From Kordia aestuariivivens (GTDB taxonomy: Bacteria > Bacteroidota > Bacteroidia > Flavobacteriales > Flavobacteriaceae), in the NCBI RefSeq assembly GCF_014397005.1, contig NZ_JACGWS010000001.1, positions 310,001-374,000 on the forward strand: a stretch of 64,000 bases of DNA, read 5' to 3'. Below are positions 51,576-61,572 of this stretch, piece after piece (position 1 is the first letter of the stretch; every line of letters starts with the position of its first letter). The notes under the pieces are model-generated. The model saw only the letters and a program-made list of their open reading frames with translations. It did not search any database and had not been told where the DNA came from. The position numbers and the translations under genes were made by a program.

Positions 51576-54068
51576 CTAGTCCTTAATGACTTTTTTAGTG
51601 AATTTTAATGAGTTTGATGTTTCAAATGTAATGATATAAACTCCTTTTTCTAATGAAGATAAATCAATTTGATTATTGCTGAAATTACTACTGTTGTATA
51701 TATTATTTCCAAGCATATCATACACACTAATTGTCTTCATTAAATATTCCTGAGCACCTTTCCATGATAATTTATTCGAAAATGGAACAGGAAATACTTT
51801 AAAGTTTTGAGATGCATCGTTCCCAAATTCTTCTACCGAAAGTATGGATGTATTGATATAGTAAGCAAGCATTCTACTAAAATAAAAACTCGTAACAATA
51901 TCTAATTTATTATCGTTATTTAAATCGACTAAAGTAATATCTCTGTCAAGGCTACCAGCATTTCCAGTTGCGTCTATTAATACTTTGTTTCCAAAACTTG
52001 TTCCATCATTTAGGTAGTAAAAAATGGTCTCATTGTTTCCATAAGCACTTGGCGCATGGTATACACAAACGATGTCTTTGTAACCGTTGTTGTCAAGATC
52101 GACAAAGTCAATTTCGGAAGCTCCGACAGTAGTGTCTATATCTGTTCTTGTAGCGGCAAAGGTTCCTGCGTTGTTTTTAATCCAAAAAATCACTTTATTT
52201 CCTGATTTGAACCCTCCAGAAATAATATCTAAATATCCATCATTGTCTACATCACCTAAAACGATTCCGTTTGTGGTTGAAGAAGATATGATCGGTTCAA
52301 AGGAAAATACACCTGTACCATCATTTCTTAATAACTGTATTCTGGAATAATTGAAAGAACTAATAACAATGTCATAATCACCATCATTATCAATATCACC
52401 TGAGGTGATTTTATTAGGTTGCATTCCATACGTGTTATCAATAATAATTGTAACATTTCCATACGTATCATCTCCATTGTTTTTTATCCAGCCAACTTTG
52501 TAATTATTACCTTCTCTTATGGTGAGGATAATATCCTTAATACCATCTCCATCAACATCTTTGACTTCAAGATCTCGTAATAGATAGGAATATGGAATTA
52601 CAACAGTACTGAAAGTTTCATCTCCTTGATTGTTGAAAATTTCTATTCCAGTTGCTCTTAGTCCAACAATGTCATTGAAACCATCTGAATTCATGTCGGC
52701 AATTTCAACATCCTCAAATCTATTATCGTTATCTATGGTTGAGATTGTTTTGTAAGAACTAAATTTTTCATTTCCATAATTTTCTATCCAAAGTATAGCG
52801 TCACTAGCAATAATCATATCTTGATTTCCATCATTGTTAAGATCGCTCGCTTTTACATCATTTAGTACGTTATAGAAATAATTTATAATTGTTTCGTCGT
52901 ATGAATTTCCAGAAACTTGACTTTCAAATAAAGAAACTTTGTAAATAAAATCTGTTTCACCGTATGGTGCGTAGGAAGTGGAAATAATGTCTTGATTTCC
53001 ATCATTATTGATATCTTCAATTGAAAACGATCTTGGATTGGCAATATTAGCTACCAGAAGTTGTTTGCTGCCAAAATCGTTTGTGTTGGCTGGGACTTCA
53101 CCTAAGTTTTTATACCAACTAATGTTGTCATTTGTCCAAAACGAAACTACAATATCTTTTTTTCCATCATTGTCAATATCTTTAATTTGTATTTCACGAG
53201 CGTCTTCTGCAGCTGCATCAATAGTAACAGGATTAGAAGAATCGAAAGAGGTTCCATTTTGATTTAAGGTAAATCGAAGTTCATCAGTACTATAGTCTCG
53301 AACTGTGATTGCATCTAGAAAACCATCTTCATTAACATCTAAAAAAGCTATTGAATTTCCGCTATTAGAACTTCCTGCAATATATTGTCTGCTTCCAAAG
53401 GTATTGCTCCCCATATTTTTAGACCAATAAACAGTTCCGTTACTGTGGGCTGATATAACATCTAGTACGCCATCATTATCTAAATCGTGTGTTTTAATTG
53501 TTTTTACATCATAACTAGAACTGTATACAACCACGGGAGTATTAAATGTTGCATTGCCTAAATTCTCTATAAATATCAATTCATTGTCATAACCACCTGT
53601 AAAAATATCAATATCTCCATCGCCATCAATATCTACAGGTGCTACATCCAAAGGACCATTGATTCCTCCTGCGAGTAAGATTTCAGATGAAAACAAACCG
53701 TTTCCTAAATTTCTGAACCAAACAATTCTATCCTCAGAAGCACTACTTACAATGATATCTTCAAAGCCATCATTGTTTACATCGGCATGTTTTAAACTGG
53801 TTGGAATATCAATTTGGTTTGAGATTACCTTTCGTTCATGGTATCTGTAATCTCCATTTACGTTTTCATACCAAATGATGGAATCATCGTAATAAGAAGC
53901 GACAACTAAGTCTTTGTCAGTATCATTGTCTAAGTCCACCATAATTAAATCGGTCGCATCATTAGATACATGCGATTCATCTAAAAGAAAGATTTCGTTA
54001 TCAAAGTTAATTTGTGCGTTGATTGTGATACAAAAAAGGAATGCTACAATGGTAATTTTATTTTTCAT
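51576..54068 (-). CDS. T9SS-exported FG-GAP/VCBS repeat protein
   Basis: The 830-aa product has a signal peptide (1-19, ITINAQ) and 14 FG-GAP/VCBS-type repeats across about 35-730. Each carries a calcium-binding loop of the form DxDxDGxxD (for example DIDGDGDIDIF, DINNDGNQDII, DVDNDGYLDII) followed by an aromatic strand (IVWFRNLGNG). They should fold as one or two beta-propellers. A T9SS type A sorting domain closes the protein (about 755-830, FKVFPVPFSNKLSW, LEKGVYIITFETSN). It is expected on the cell surface or secreted. The ligand is unknown. A related but more regular protein is encoded next to it in the same direction. Confidence 0.93.
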   Translation of the reverse strand: MKNKITIVAFLFCITINAQINFDNEIFLLDESHVSNDATDLIMVDLDNDTDKDLVVASYYDDSIIWYENVNGDYRYHERKVISNQIDIPTSLKHADVNNDGFEDIIVSSASEDRIVWFRNLGNGLFSSEILLAGGINGPLDVAPVDIDGDGDIDIFTGGYDNELIFIENLGNATFNTPVVVYSSSYDVKTIKTHDLDNDGVLDVISAHSNGTVYWSKNMGSNTFGSRQYIAGSSNSGNSIAFLDVNEDGFLDAITVRDYSTDELRFTLNQNGTSFDSSNPVTIDAAAEDAREIQIKDIDNDGKKDIVVSFWTNDNISWYKNLGEVPANTNDFGSKQLLVANIANPRSFSIEDINNDGNQDIISTSYAPYGETDFIYKVSLFESQVSGNSYDETIINYFYNVLNDVKASDLNNDGNQDMIIASDAILWIENYGNEKFSSYKTISTIDNDNRFEDVEIADMNSDGFNDIVGLRATGIEIFNNQGDETFSTVVIPYSYLLRDLEVKDVDGDGIKDIILTIREGNNYKVGWIKNNGDDTYGNVTIIIDNTYGMQPNKITSGDIDNDGDYDIVISSFNYSRIQLLRNDGTGVFSFEPIISSSTTNGIVLGDVDNDGYLDIISGGFKSGNKVIFWIKNNAGTFAATRTDIDTTVGASEIDFVDLDNNGYKDIVCVYHAPSAYGNNETIFYYLNDGTSFGNKVLIDATGNAGSLDRDITLVDLNNDNKLDIVTSFYFSRMLAYYINTSILSVEEFGNDASQNFKVFPVPFSNKLSWKGAQEYLMKTISVYDMLGNNIYNSSNFSNNQIDLSSLEKGVYIITFETSNSLKFTKKVIKD

Positions 54069-54212
54069 GTGGTTTTAATGTTTGTTAAGTAATTTTTTCT
54101 TACAATAATCGGCGTGTTGTATAGGTGTAGTGGTAACTTAAAAAGTTACAAAAATAATCGAAAATTTGTTTAGGTATTGTGAATGGTTTTTTTAAAAACT
54201 CAGATTTGCACT

Positions 54213-57200
54213 TTACTTTTTCATAATCTTATGTGTATACGTACCTTTTTCAGTTTCTATAGAAAGAAAGTATAATCCGATTGAAAAGTCATCCATCGCT
54301 ATTTCCCTAGCGGTTTGCGAATTAGGAAGTTTTATTTCTTTCAATAATCTCCCATTAAGATCATGTATGGATAGCTTTTTTATAGTGTCTTTTCCACGTA
54401 TGTGTACGATGTTTTCAGTAGGATTTGGATAGATTGAGAATGCATTCGCCGTAAATTCATTTACTGATAACGTTTCTACAATTTCTGTGGACACTGTATT
54501 TGTTGTAATTGGCGGATTGAAATCAAAGAAAATATCTGCCGTATTATACATAATATCGCCAATAGCGACTGTACTTTTTGGTTTAATTTTATACGTAATA
54601 AAACCATGTGAGTTTGGTTCATCAGAAGTGCTGTCGGGTAAATTTATACCATCAAATATAAACTTCACCATATTACCATTCGTGATTTCTACGCTTCCAG
54701 CATGACTTAGTGTTTCCAACTGCATGCTTGTCCAATCTAAATTAGCGTCTAATACATTTTCAACATTTACATTGATTGCAGAAGCGGTTCCTGTGTTTTG
54801 AAAACGAATGATATAATGTAAATACTTATCAGCGTCTTCTAATAAAATTCGATCGCCTTCTAAAACTTGAATGTCATTTGGATCATACGAACCTATAACT
54901 GTTTGATTTAATGTAAATACATTATCTCCTGGTGTATTGTCTCCAGAAATAGGATTTATAGTTGCTGTGGCACTTAAAATTTCTCCAATATTTGTTGTTG
55001 GTGGTGGAAATACATTAAAATCTAGATCAATCGTTCTAGTTTCAAACTGATTTAAACCTGTAAAGTTAAACGTTAGTGTATTTGCAGTTTGCGAGTTTAC
55101 CGTTTCGGAAGCATTCAAGAATTGTAGTTTCGTATTGTCATATTGAAAAGTGACATTTCCGCTTAATAACGTTGTACCGACATTATTGTAGACAATTTGA
55201 TATACAGTATCAAATCCTGGGCGTGGCTCGTCTTGCGAAGGATACACGCTAATATTTAGCTCATTAACAGAACCAGTTGGTTCAACACAGAAATTAACTG
55301 TATCTACATTTCCAACTCCTGTAAAATTTGATGTTTGTGAAATAGGAGTCGCCGTGTAATAATTTGGTAATCCTGAAATAATCGAAGTCGTATAAGCACC
55401 ATCACCTGTAAATAGTTGATAAATACCATTCTGATTGCTAAAAGTCGATACAGATTGAGAACCATTATTGGTTACAATCATCAAATTTTGTAGCGGCGGA
55501 TTGTTTCCTGAACAACCTGTACTATTCACATCTAAACTAACTAAACCATTTATTGTATTAGATGAAGTTCCTAAATTCTCGTGCCAAACTACTTTACTAT
55601 CTAATCGGGATGCCGCTAAAATATCTATATCGCCGTCATTATCAACATCGGCAGCATATACACTACTCGCACCATTTGCATTTGTGACAATTATTTGTTG
55701 TACGCCAAAACCTCCTTGACCATTTGTGTTTTCATACCAAGCTATTTTATCATCAGTACTCGATGCACTAATTACATCGTTATCTCCATCATTATCCATA
55801 TCGATGGCATAAACGGAGGTTGCAAAATCTGCATCTGTCGTAATAATTTGTTGTGCGCCAAATGTCCCTTGTCCATCGGTGTTTTCATACCAAGCTATTT
55901 TATCATCAGCTCTAGAGGCTGAAAGCACATCGATATCTCCATCACCATCTAAATCTATAGCATATACCGAACTCGCACTATCTGCATTTGTTGAAATTAC
56001 TTGCTGTGTACCAAAATTTCCTTGTCCATCCGTGTTTTCATACCACGCTATCTTATCATCGCCTGAGGAAGCTGAAAGTATGTCCATATCGCCATCGCCA
56101 TCAATATCTTCGGCATATACCGCCTGCGCAAAATCTGCATTGTATGTAATCGTTTGGCGTGCACCAAAATTTCCTTGTCCGTCTGTGTTTTCGAACCACA
56201 CCACACTACTAATCGTAGAATATGTTGACACTATATCCATATCGCCATCGCCATCTAAATCGGCGGCATATACTGATTCTGCATTGCTCGCTCCTGTAGT
56301 AATTATTTGTTGCGGACCAAATGTCCCTTGTCCGTCTGTGTTTTCATACCAAGCTATTTTATTATCGTCGTAGGAAGCAGAAAGCACGTCTATATCTCCA
56401 TCGCCATCCAAATCTATTGCAAATACAGATTCGGCATCATCTATATCAGTGGTTATTATTTTTTGCGGTCCATACGATCCTTGTCCATCTGTATTTTCAA
56501 ACCATGCAATGTTTCCAAAACTACCACCAGAACCGGAGATTGCATCTAAATCACCATCGCCATCAATATCTGCGGCATACACAGATTTGTTCCAACCTGG
56601 ATTACTAATAACAATATGATCTTGTCCAAAATTCCCTTGACTATCCGTGTTTTCATACCACGCTATTTTATCCTCCTGAGAGGCAGCGTAAAGTACATCT
56701 ATATCACCATCATTATCCATATCTGCAGCATGAATTGAGCGTGCACCATCAGCGTTTGTAATAAGTTGTTCTGCTCCAAAAGTACCTTGGCTATCTGTAT
56801 TCTCATACCAAGCTACTTTATCATCATTTGCAGATGCTGAAATAACATCCATATCTCCATCGCCATCCAAATCTTCGGCATATACGGAAACTGCAACGTC
56901 GGCATTTGTTGAAATTATTTGTTGCGCACCAAAAGCACCTTGTCCATCGGTGTTTTCATACCAAGCTATTTTACTGTCATATAGAGAAGCTGTCAATACA
57001 TCCATGTCTCCATCGTTATCTAAATCACTAGCATATACTGATACTGGATTATTAACGGCGGTTGATATTACAACTTCGGTTCCCATGGCACCTAGTCCAT
57101 TCGTGTTTTCGTGCCAAGCTATTTTATTATCATAAGATGATGCTGACAGTACATCCATATCACCATCATTATCGATATCTACTCCATAAATAGATTGTAA

Positions 57201-57770
57201 AACACTGGCGTCAGTTGCTATGGATTGTGGTGCGCCGAAACTTCCTTGTCCATCTGTATTTTCATACCAAAAGATTCCAAAATTTGAACCGTTTGGAGAG
57301 AGAATATCCAAATCGCCATCGCCATCAATATCTATTACAGCTAATGAAGAGACTGCATTTGTATTGCCAGCAACTATTTGTTGTGCACCAAAAGTACCTT
57401 GTCCATCTGTATTTTCATACCAAGCTATTTTTTGATCAAAGTCTGAAGTTGACAATACATCCATATCTCCATCTCCGTCTAAATCTCCGGCATAAACAGA
57501 TGTGGCACCATTGGCACTTGTTGTAATAATTTTTTGTAACCCAAATTCACCTTGCCCATCTACATTTTCATACCAAGCTATTTTGTCATCATTTACAGAT
57601 GAAGAAATAATATCCAGATCGCCATCGCCATCTATATCCACGGCATAAATCGAATTTGCGCCATTGGCAGAAAAAGTTAGATCTACAATAGTGTTTCCTT
57701 GAAATTGAATTTGAGCAAACCCAAAAGTTGTACTCAGTAGTGTAAGTAAAAAAAGTAATGTATTCTTCAT
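54213..57770 (-). CDS. Large T9SS-exported protein with 14 near-identical FG-GAP repeats
   Basis: The product is 1185 aa from the ATG at 57770 (an ATG nine codons upstream would precede the signal peptide MKNTLLFLLTLLSTTFGFAQ). Repeats of about 51 residues occur 14 times (roughly 25-760), each with a DxDGDGDxD calcium loop and IAWYENTDGQG. They are so alike that the DNA also repeats with a period near 153 bases. Next come a small beta domain (about 765-850), a DUF11-like region (PNDIQVLEGDRILLEDADKY, ITYKIKPKS, DFNPPITTNTV) and a T9SS type A sorting domain (FSIYPNPTENIVHI, FSIGLYFLSIETEK). It is probably a surface adhesin or carbohydrate/protein-binding propeller. It is the neighbour and likely paralogue of the 830-aa protein. 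Confidence 0.93.
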   Translation of the reverse strand: MKNTLLFLLTLLSTTFGFAQIQFQGNTIVDLTFSANGANSIYAVDIDGDGDLDIISSSVNDDKIAWYENVDGQGEFGLQKIITTSANGATSVYAGDLDGDGDMDVLSTSDFDQKIAWYENTDGQGTFGAQQIVAGNTNAVSSLAVIDIDGDGDLDILSPNGSNFGIFWYENTDGQGSFGAPQSIATDASVLQSIYGVDIDNDGDMDVLSASSYDNKIAWHENTNGLGAMGTEVVISTAVNNPVSVYASDLDNDGDMDVLTASLYDSKIAWYENTDGQGAFGAQQIISTNADVAVSVYAEDLDGDGDMDVISASANDDKVAWYENTDSQGTFGAEQLITNADGARSIHAADMDNDGDIDVLYAASQEDKIAWYENTDSQGNFGQDHIVISNPGWNKSVYAADIDGDGDLDAISGSGGSFGNIAWFENTDGQGSYGPQKIITTDIDDAESVFAIDLDGDGDIDVLSASYDDNKIAWYENTDGQGTFGPQQIITTGASNAESVYAADLDGDGDMDIVSTYSTISSVVWFENTDGQGNFGARQTITYNADFAQAVYAEDIDGDGDMDILSASSGDDKIAWYENTDGQGNFGTQQVISTNADSASSVYAIDLDGDGDIDVLSASRADDKIAWYENTDGQGTFGAQQIITTDADFATSVYAIDMDNDGDNDVISASSTDDKIAWYENTNGQGGFGVQQIIVTNANGASSVYAADVDNDGDIDILAASRLDSKVVWHENLGTSSNTINGLVSLDVNSTGCSGNNPPLQNLMIVTNNGSQSVSTFSNQNGIYQLFTGDGAYTTSIISGLPNYYTATPISQTSNFTGVGNVDTVNFCVEPTGSVNELNISVYPSQDEPRPGFDTVYQIVYNNVGTTLLSGNVTFQYDNTKLQFLNASETVNSQTANTLTFNFTGLNQFETRTIDLDFNVFPPPTTNIGEILSATATINPISGDNTPGDNVFTLNQTVIGSYDPNDIQVLEGDRILLEDADKYLHYIIRFQNTGTASAINVNVENVLDANLDWTSMQLETLSHAGSVEITNGNMVKFIFDGINLPDSTSDEPNSHGFITYKIKPKSTVAIGDIMYNTADIFFDFNPPITTNTVSTEIVETLSVNEFTANAFSIYPNPTENIVHIRGKDTIKKLSIHDLNGRLLKEIKLPNSQTAREIAMDDFSIGLYFLSIETEKGTYTHKIMKK

Positions 57771-57797
57771 AGTTTTTAAAAAAAAATGTAGCCTCAA

Positions 57798-58232
57798 GAT
57801 TAATTTAAAGAGCGGTTCATTTAAATTTTATGGGCGGATAAAAATAATAAATTGTTACTTTATATAAGTGAATTATGATGCGGAATCCGATGATTATTTT
57901 TAACTCTTCATGGAAACATGCTAATCCCTTACTCAAATAATGATGTGAAAGTAATGCAAAGGGAAGTGATGTAATAAGAATACACACCTTAATTCCGTGA
58001 ATTGTCATAAATTTAGACCGAATTAAGCATGAATTCTTTCTATTTCATTTTAGTTATGTTCGATGTTAAAGAACATTGAAAATTATACTACATTCAAGAA
58101 ACCCACAGGAATGTCACCTGAAACCTTTCAGTAAAAACACCCATTTGAGTCCCAATTCTTTTAGTTTCAAAAATACAGGACATTCAAAGTCATAGTTAGC
58201 AATATGTTTGTATCGTTATTAATTTTTAAATA
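57798..58232. other. Intergenic region between divergent surface-protein genes
   Basis: This 435-base AT-rich region has no supported gene. TATGTTTG at 58203-58210 fits the -7 element of the rightward gene. I see no repeat or RNA. Confidence 0.5.
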
Positions 58233-58241
58233 ATGATACTC

Positions 58242-59813
58242 ATGAAAAAGAATATTCTCTTATCAATGCTCTTACTTGTCTTTGCTATAAATGCACAAGG
58301 AGCAATTAGATATGTAACTCCATCTGGAGCTGGAACTTTAGATGGTACAAGTTGGGCAAATGCTTTTCCGGGCACTTCACTGCAATTAGCCATTGATGCA
58401 TCAAGTGTTAATGATGAGGTTTGGGTTGCCGCAGGAACTTATTACACAACAACAACAACAAACCGAACGATTTCATTTAGTATGCGGAATGGTGTAACGA
58501 TTTACGGAAGTTTTATCGGCACAGAAACACTTCTATCAGAAAGAGTATTAACGAACGGTTTAACGAGCATCTTAAGTGGCGAAATTGGAGTTGCTGGAAT
58601 AGCAGATAATAGTTACAAAGTTGTCTACAATCAAGAGTTAGACAATACTGCCATTATAGATGGTTTTATCATAGAAGGTGGAAATGACAATAGAACTCCG
58701 ACAAATACTGGAAATGGATTAGGTGGAGGAATGTACAATCATGGATATAATTCTGGTGGATACTGTCATCCGATTGTTCGAAATTGTGTATTCAGGCAAA
58801 ATACGGCTTCATGGGGCGCAGGAGCTTTCAATAATGGATACGGTGGCGGCAATACACTGCCTACGTATATTAATTGTGTATTTTCTCAAAATCATGCCTT
58901 AATTGAAGCTGGCGGAATGGACAGTTATGGCGTTGGTGGAACCGCAAGTCCAACAGTAATCAATTCTATTTTTTATGAAAACACGTCTGCTACAAATGTT
59001 GGCGCAATGTATGCTTGGGGCGGCGGTGGCGGAAATTGTCATCCTGTGTTAATCAATTGTGCATTTGTAAACAACAGTGCTTTAAATGGTTATGGTGGCG
59101 CTTTTATAGCAGATAATTTAGATCCAGGCGGTGGCGGAACATCATCTGGTGCATGCACGGTTACGCTGCAAAATTGTATTGTTTGGAATAATACAGCCAC
59201 AGGAGCGAGTCCGCAATTTTATGTCAGAGGTACTGGCGCACAAGTTGTAGCAACATATTCAGACATAGATCTTACAGGGCAAAGTGCTCCACATGTAATT
59301 TCTGGAGCGGGAACAGGAAATATTGATACAGATCCTTTGTTTTTAAACAGTGCATCGGGTGCTGGCGTAGATGGAAATTGGATGACTGCTGATGATGGTT
59401 TGCAATTGCAAAACACTTCACTATGTATTGATGTTGGTGACAATACAGGAGTCGCTCTGACAGATCTGCTTTCTAACAATAGAATATTCAATACTACGGT
59501 AGATATGGGCGCTTATGAATTTGATTCATCAACTTTAGGTATAGAAAACAATCAGCCTACATTAGATGTAATGCTGTATCCCAATCCAACAAGTGACATT
59601 GCCAACCTCACTTTTAATATTTCAGAAACGGACATCATTACGTTGTTGCTTTTTGACATTAATGGACGACTTATAAAAACCATCGCTAAAGGACAAAAAA
59701 CAACAGGAACATTCAGTGCACAAATTGATGTATCGCAACAACCATCGGGAGTTTATTTTATTACACTTCATACAACAAAGGGAAAATATGTTCATAAAAT
59801 CATCCGAAAATAA
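58242..59813 (+). CDS. T9SS-exported right-handed beta-helix protein
   Basis: The 523-aa product (ATG at 58242, preferred over 58233 because it starts the signal peptide KKNILLSMLLLVFAINAQG) opens with the AIRYVTPSGAGTLDGTSWAN segment common to bacterial parallel beta-helix proteins. Repeated glycine- and asparagine-rich coils follow (GGGMYNHGYNSGGYCHP, GGGNTLPTYINCVFSQN, GGGGGNCHPVLINCAFVNN) with a Cys in most rungs (NCVF, NCAF, NCIV). A T9SS type A sorting domain is at about 450-523 (VMLYPNPTSDIANLTF, PSGVYFITLHTTKG). Function is unknown. Such folds often bind or cleave polysaccharides, but no catalytic site is visible. Confidence 0.9.
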   Translation: MKKNILLSMLLLVFAINAQGAIRYVTPSGAGTLDGTSWANAFPGTSLQLAIDASSVNDEVWVAAGTYYTTTTTNRTISFSMRNGVTIYGSFIGTETLLSERVLTNGLTSILSGEIGVAGIADNSYKVVYNQELDNTAIIDGFIIEGGNDNRTPTNTGNGLGGGMYNHGYNSGGYCHPIVRNCVFRQNTASWGAGAFNNGYGGGNTLPTYINCVFSQNHALIEAGGMDSYGVGGTASPTVINSIFYENTSATNVGAMYAWGGGGGNCHPVLINCAFVNNSALNGYGGAFIADNLDPGGGGTSSGACTVTLQNCIVWNNTATGASPQFYVRGTGAQVVATYSDIDLTGQSAPHVISGAGTGNIDTDPLFLNSASGAGVDGNWMTADDGLQLQNTSLCIDVGDNTGVALTDLLSNNRIFNTTVDMGAYEFDSSTLGIENNQPTLDVMLYPNPTSDIANLTFNISETDIITLLLFDINGRLIKTIAKGQKTTGTFSAQIDVSQQPSGVYFITLHTTKGKYVHKIIRK

Positions 59814-59825
59814 TGGTTGATCAGT

Positions 59826-59879
59826 CACTAGCAACACTTTTTTAAAGGATCGTTTAACATCCGAAAAGTGTTGCTAGTG
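59826..59879. terminator. Bidirectional terminator with a perfect 16-bp stem
   Basis: CACTAGCAACACTTTT (59826-59841) pairs perfectly with 59864-59879 around a 22-base loop. It sits between the convergent beta-helix and GNAT-like genes. Confidence 0.75.
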
Positions 59880-59912
59880 TCATTAACTCATCTTTGCAGT
59901 TTCCTTCAAATT

Positions 59913-60524
59913 TTACATGTTATAAGTTTCTAATGTTTTTTTATCTGCGAAAAAATAAATCGTTTCGCTACCACTTTTCAATTTTTTATACACATCAAAA
60001 CCTACGTGTTTATAAAAACGGATTAAGCGAATATCTGAAGTTTCAAAAATAATAGGCAGCTTAGTGGTGTTTGATAATTTAAAAAGCATTTGGTTGATTT
60101 CATTTAATCCATCCAATTTACCATACCCTTCTTCTTGTGCAATGAACCAAACATAGATGTAGTTGTCTAGTTTTAGTTGATGTTTCTTGATTTCTTTTTC
60201 ATTATTTAAGATGCTTTTTATATTAGCAACAGGAACTCCTTTGAGTACTTTAAAATACCTGCAATAATCACTAAAAGTCTTTTTTAGTTTTTTATTTTCA
60301 TAAAATAATACAATCGTTTTCTTGTTCTTAGAAACATACACGCCATTGGCTCTTAAAGCTACATGGAAACAGTACGAAACTAAGTTGAAAACGTTCTTTT
60401 TAAAACTTTTCTTCTCTTTGTTAAATACTAAAGACATCCGCGGGTTTTCAATAAACCGATTACTTATTAACTTCTTGTAATGTAATAGTTCAGCTTTCGA
60501 AAATTGTAGTTTATTGTTTTCCAT
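59913..60524 (-). CDS. GNAT-like acyltransferase family protein
   Basis: The 203-aa protein has a weak N-terminal half and a C-terminal half that looks like the GNAT fold: YIYVWFIAQEEGYGKLDGLN resembles the acyl-CoA-binding strand and loop, and LIRFYKHVGFDVYKKLKSGS matches the family's usual (FY)Y.K.GF ending. The pyrophosphate-binding (Q/R)xxGx(G/A) motif is imperfect (QEEGYGK). The substrate is unknown. It overlaps the desaturase gene by 14 bases and is the last gene of a three-gene operon, which suggests N- or O-acylation of the operon's product. Confidence 0.7.
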   Translation of the reverse strand: MENNKLQFSKAELLHYKKLISNRFIENPRMSLVFNKEKKSFKKNVFNLVSYCFHVALRANGVYVSKNKKTIVLFYENKKLKKTFSDYCRYFKVLKGVPVANIKSILNNEKEIKKHQLKLDNYIYVWFIAQEEGYGKLDGLNEINQMLFKLSNTTKLPIIFETSDIRLIRFYKHVGFDVYKKLKSGSETIYFFADKKTLETYNM

Positions 60525-61572
60525 GATTTTTCAATAAATTATAATGTGATATATAGGCATGTAAAGCACTGCTTTCATGATTGTATTCTAGTCCATATTT
60601 CTTTGCCAATCGCTTTATAATCGGAGTCATTTTAGGATAATGAACGTGAGAAACGTTTGGAAAAAGATGATGCACTACATGATGATTAAAACCTCCTAAG
60701 AGCCAAGTTGTCAAGTAACTATTTGTAGCAAAATCGGTTGTGGTAATCACTTGATGATGTGACCAAGAATAGGGCATTTTGCCATCGCTATCGGGCGTTA
60801 TAAACACTGAATTTTCTGAAACATGAGAAGGTACTAGCACCAATGTTAAAAAGTAACTTGCTGAAATATGCATCAATAGATTACCAAACACTACTTGAGT
60901 GATGGATAACGACGTATAAAAAAACGGGACGAGTATAAAAATAGAAATGTACAGTAACTTAAAAGTGATGAGCTTTAGATATTCTTTTTTAGGAATATTC
61001 TTTAGGAGAGAATTTTTTGAGAAAAAATCTGTAAAATCTCGAATGTAAATCCAGTTTATCGTGTATACTGAATATAAAAATGGCACATATAGGTGTTGAA
61101 ATTTGTGATAAAATTTGTGTGTTGCTTTGGGTAAAATTTTGACGATTTCTGTTTGTGTCAAATCCGGATCTTTTCCTAAGGTATTTGGAAAGGTATGATG
61201 TCCAAATTGATGTCTTTTTTTCCAAACAAACGAATTGGCTCCGATTAAATCCATTTGCATTGTAAAATAGGAGTTGATCCATTTCTTGGAATGCGCCACA
61301 CCATGAATGGCATCATGAGAAATATTCAGCGCCAAAATAATACCTAAAGGACCTAGCATAACAAATGGTAAATACACACGATAACTATTCTGAAAATAAA
61401 AAATCAGTAGATATGAAAAGACACATACGACTTTTAATAGTACATATTTAAGTAGAAGAGCGTTGCTGCCATATTTATCAATCTGATTCGTTTCAAAATA
61501 CGCTTGCACCTCTTTGCAAGCATCTTTATAAAAGAAATCGGGTTCTTTTGGGAATGTTATTTTTGCTTTCAT
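60511..61572 (-). CDS. Membrane fatty acid desaturase
   Basis: This 353-aa integral membrane di-iron enzyme has the three histidine boxes of the acyl-lipid/front-end desaturase group: HDAIHG (HxxxH, near 106), HQFGHHTFP (HxxxHH, near 146) and HHVVHHLFP (HxxHH, near 306). Four to five transmembrane helices surround them (VVCVFSYLLIFYF, FVMLGPLGIILALNI, LYISIFILVPFFYTS, SYFLTLVLVPS). It would introduce a double bond or hydroxyl in a lipid acyl chain. It shares an ATGA overlap with the upstream PLP enzyme gene and overlaps the GNAT-like gene. Confidence 0.92.
   Translation of the reverse strand: MKAKITFPKEPDFFYKDACKEVQAYFETNQIDKYGSNALLLKYVLLKVVCVFSYLLIFYFQNSYRVYLPFVMLGPLGIILALNISHDAIHGVAHSKKWINSYFTMQMDLIGANSFVWKKRHQFGHHTFPNTLGKDPDLTQTEIVKILPKATHKFYHKFQHLYVPFLYSVYTINWIYIRDFTDFFSKNSLLKNIPKKEYLKLITFKLLYISIFILVPFFYTSLSITQVVFGNLLMHISASYFLTLVLVPSHVSENSVFITPDSDGKMPYSWSHHQVITTTDFATNSYLTTWLLGGFNHHVVHHLFPNVSHVHYPKMTPIIKRLAKKYGLEYNHESSALHAYISHYNLLKNHGKQ

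Noticed and set aside
55468-57526. Several plus-strand open frames opposite the FG-GAP repeat array
   Set aside because: They are shadows created by the repeated coding sequence on the minus strand and repeat with the same 153-base period.
57817-58008. Open reading frame of 63 codons on the minus strand in the intergenic region
   Set aside because: No recognisable motif, AT-rich composition and upstream of another gene's start; chance frame is more likely.
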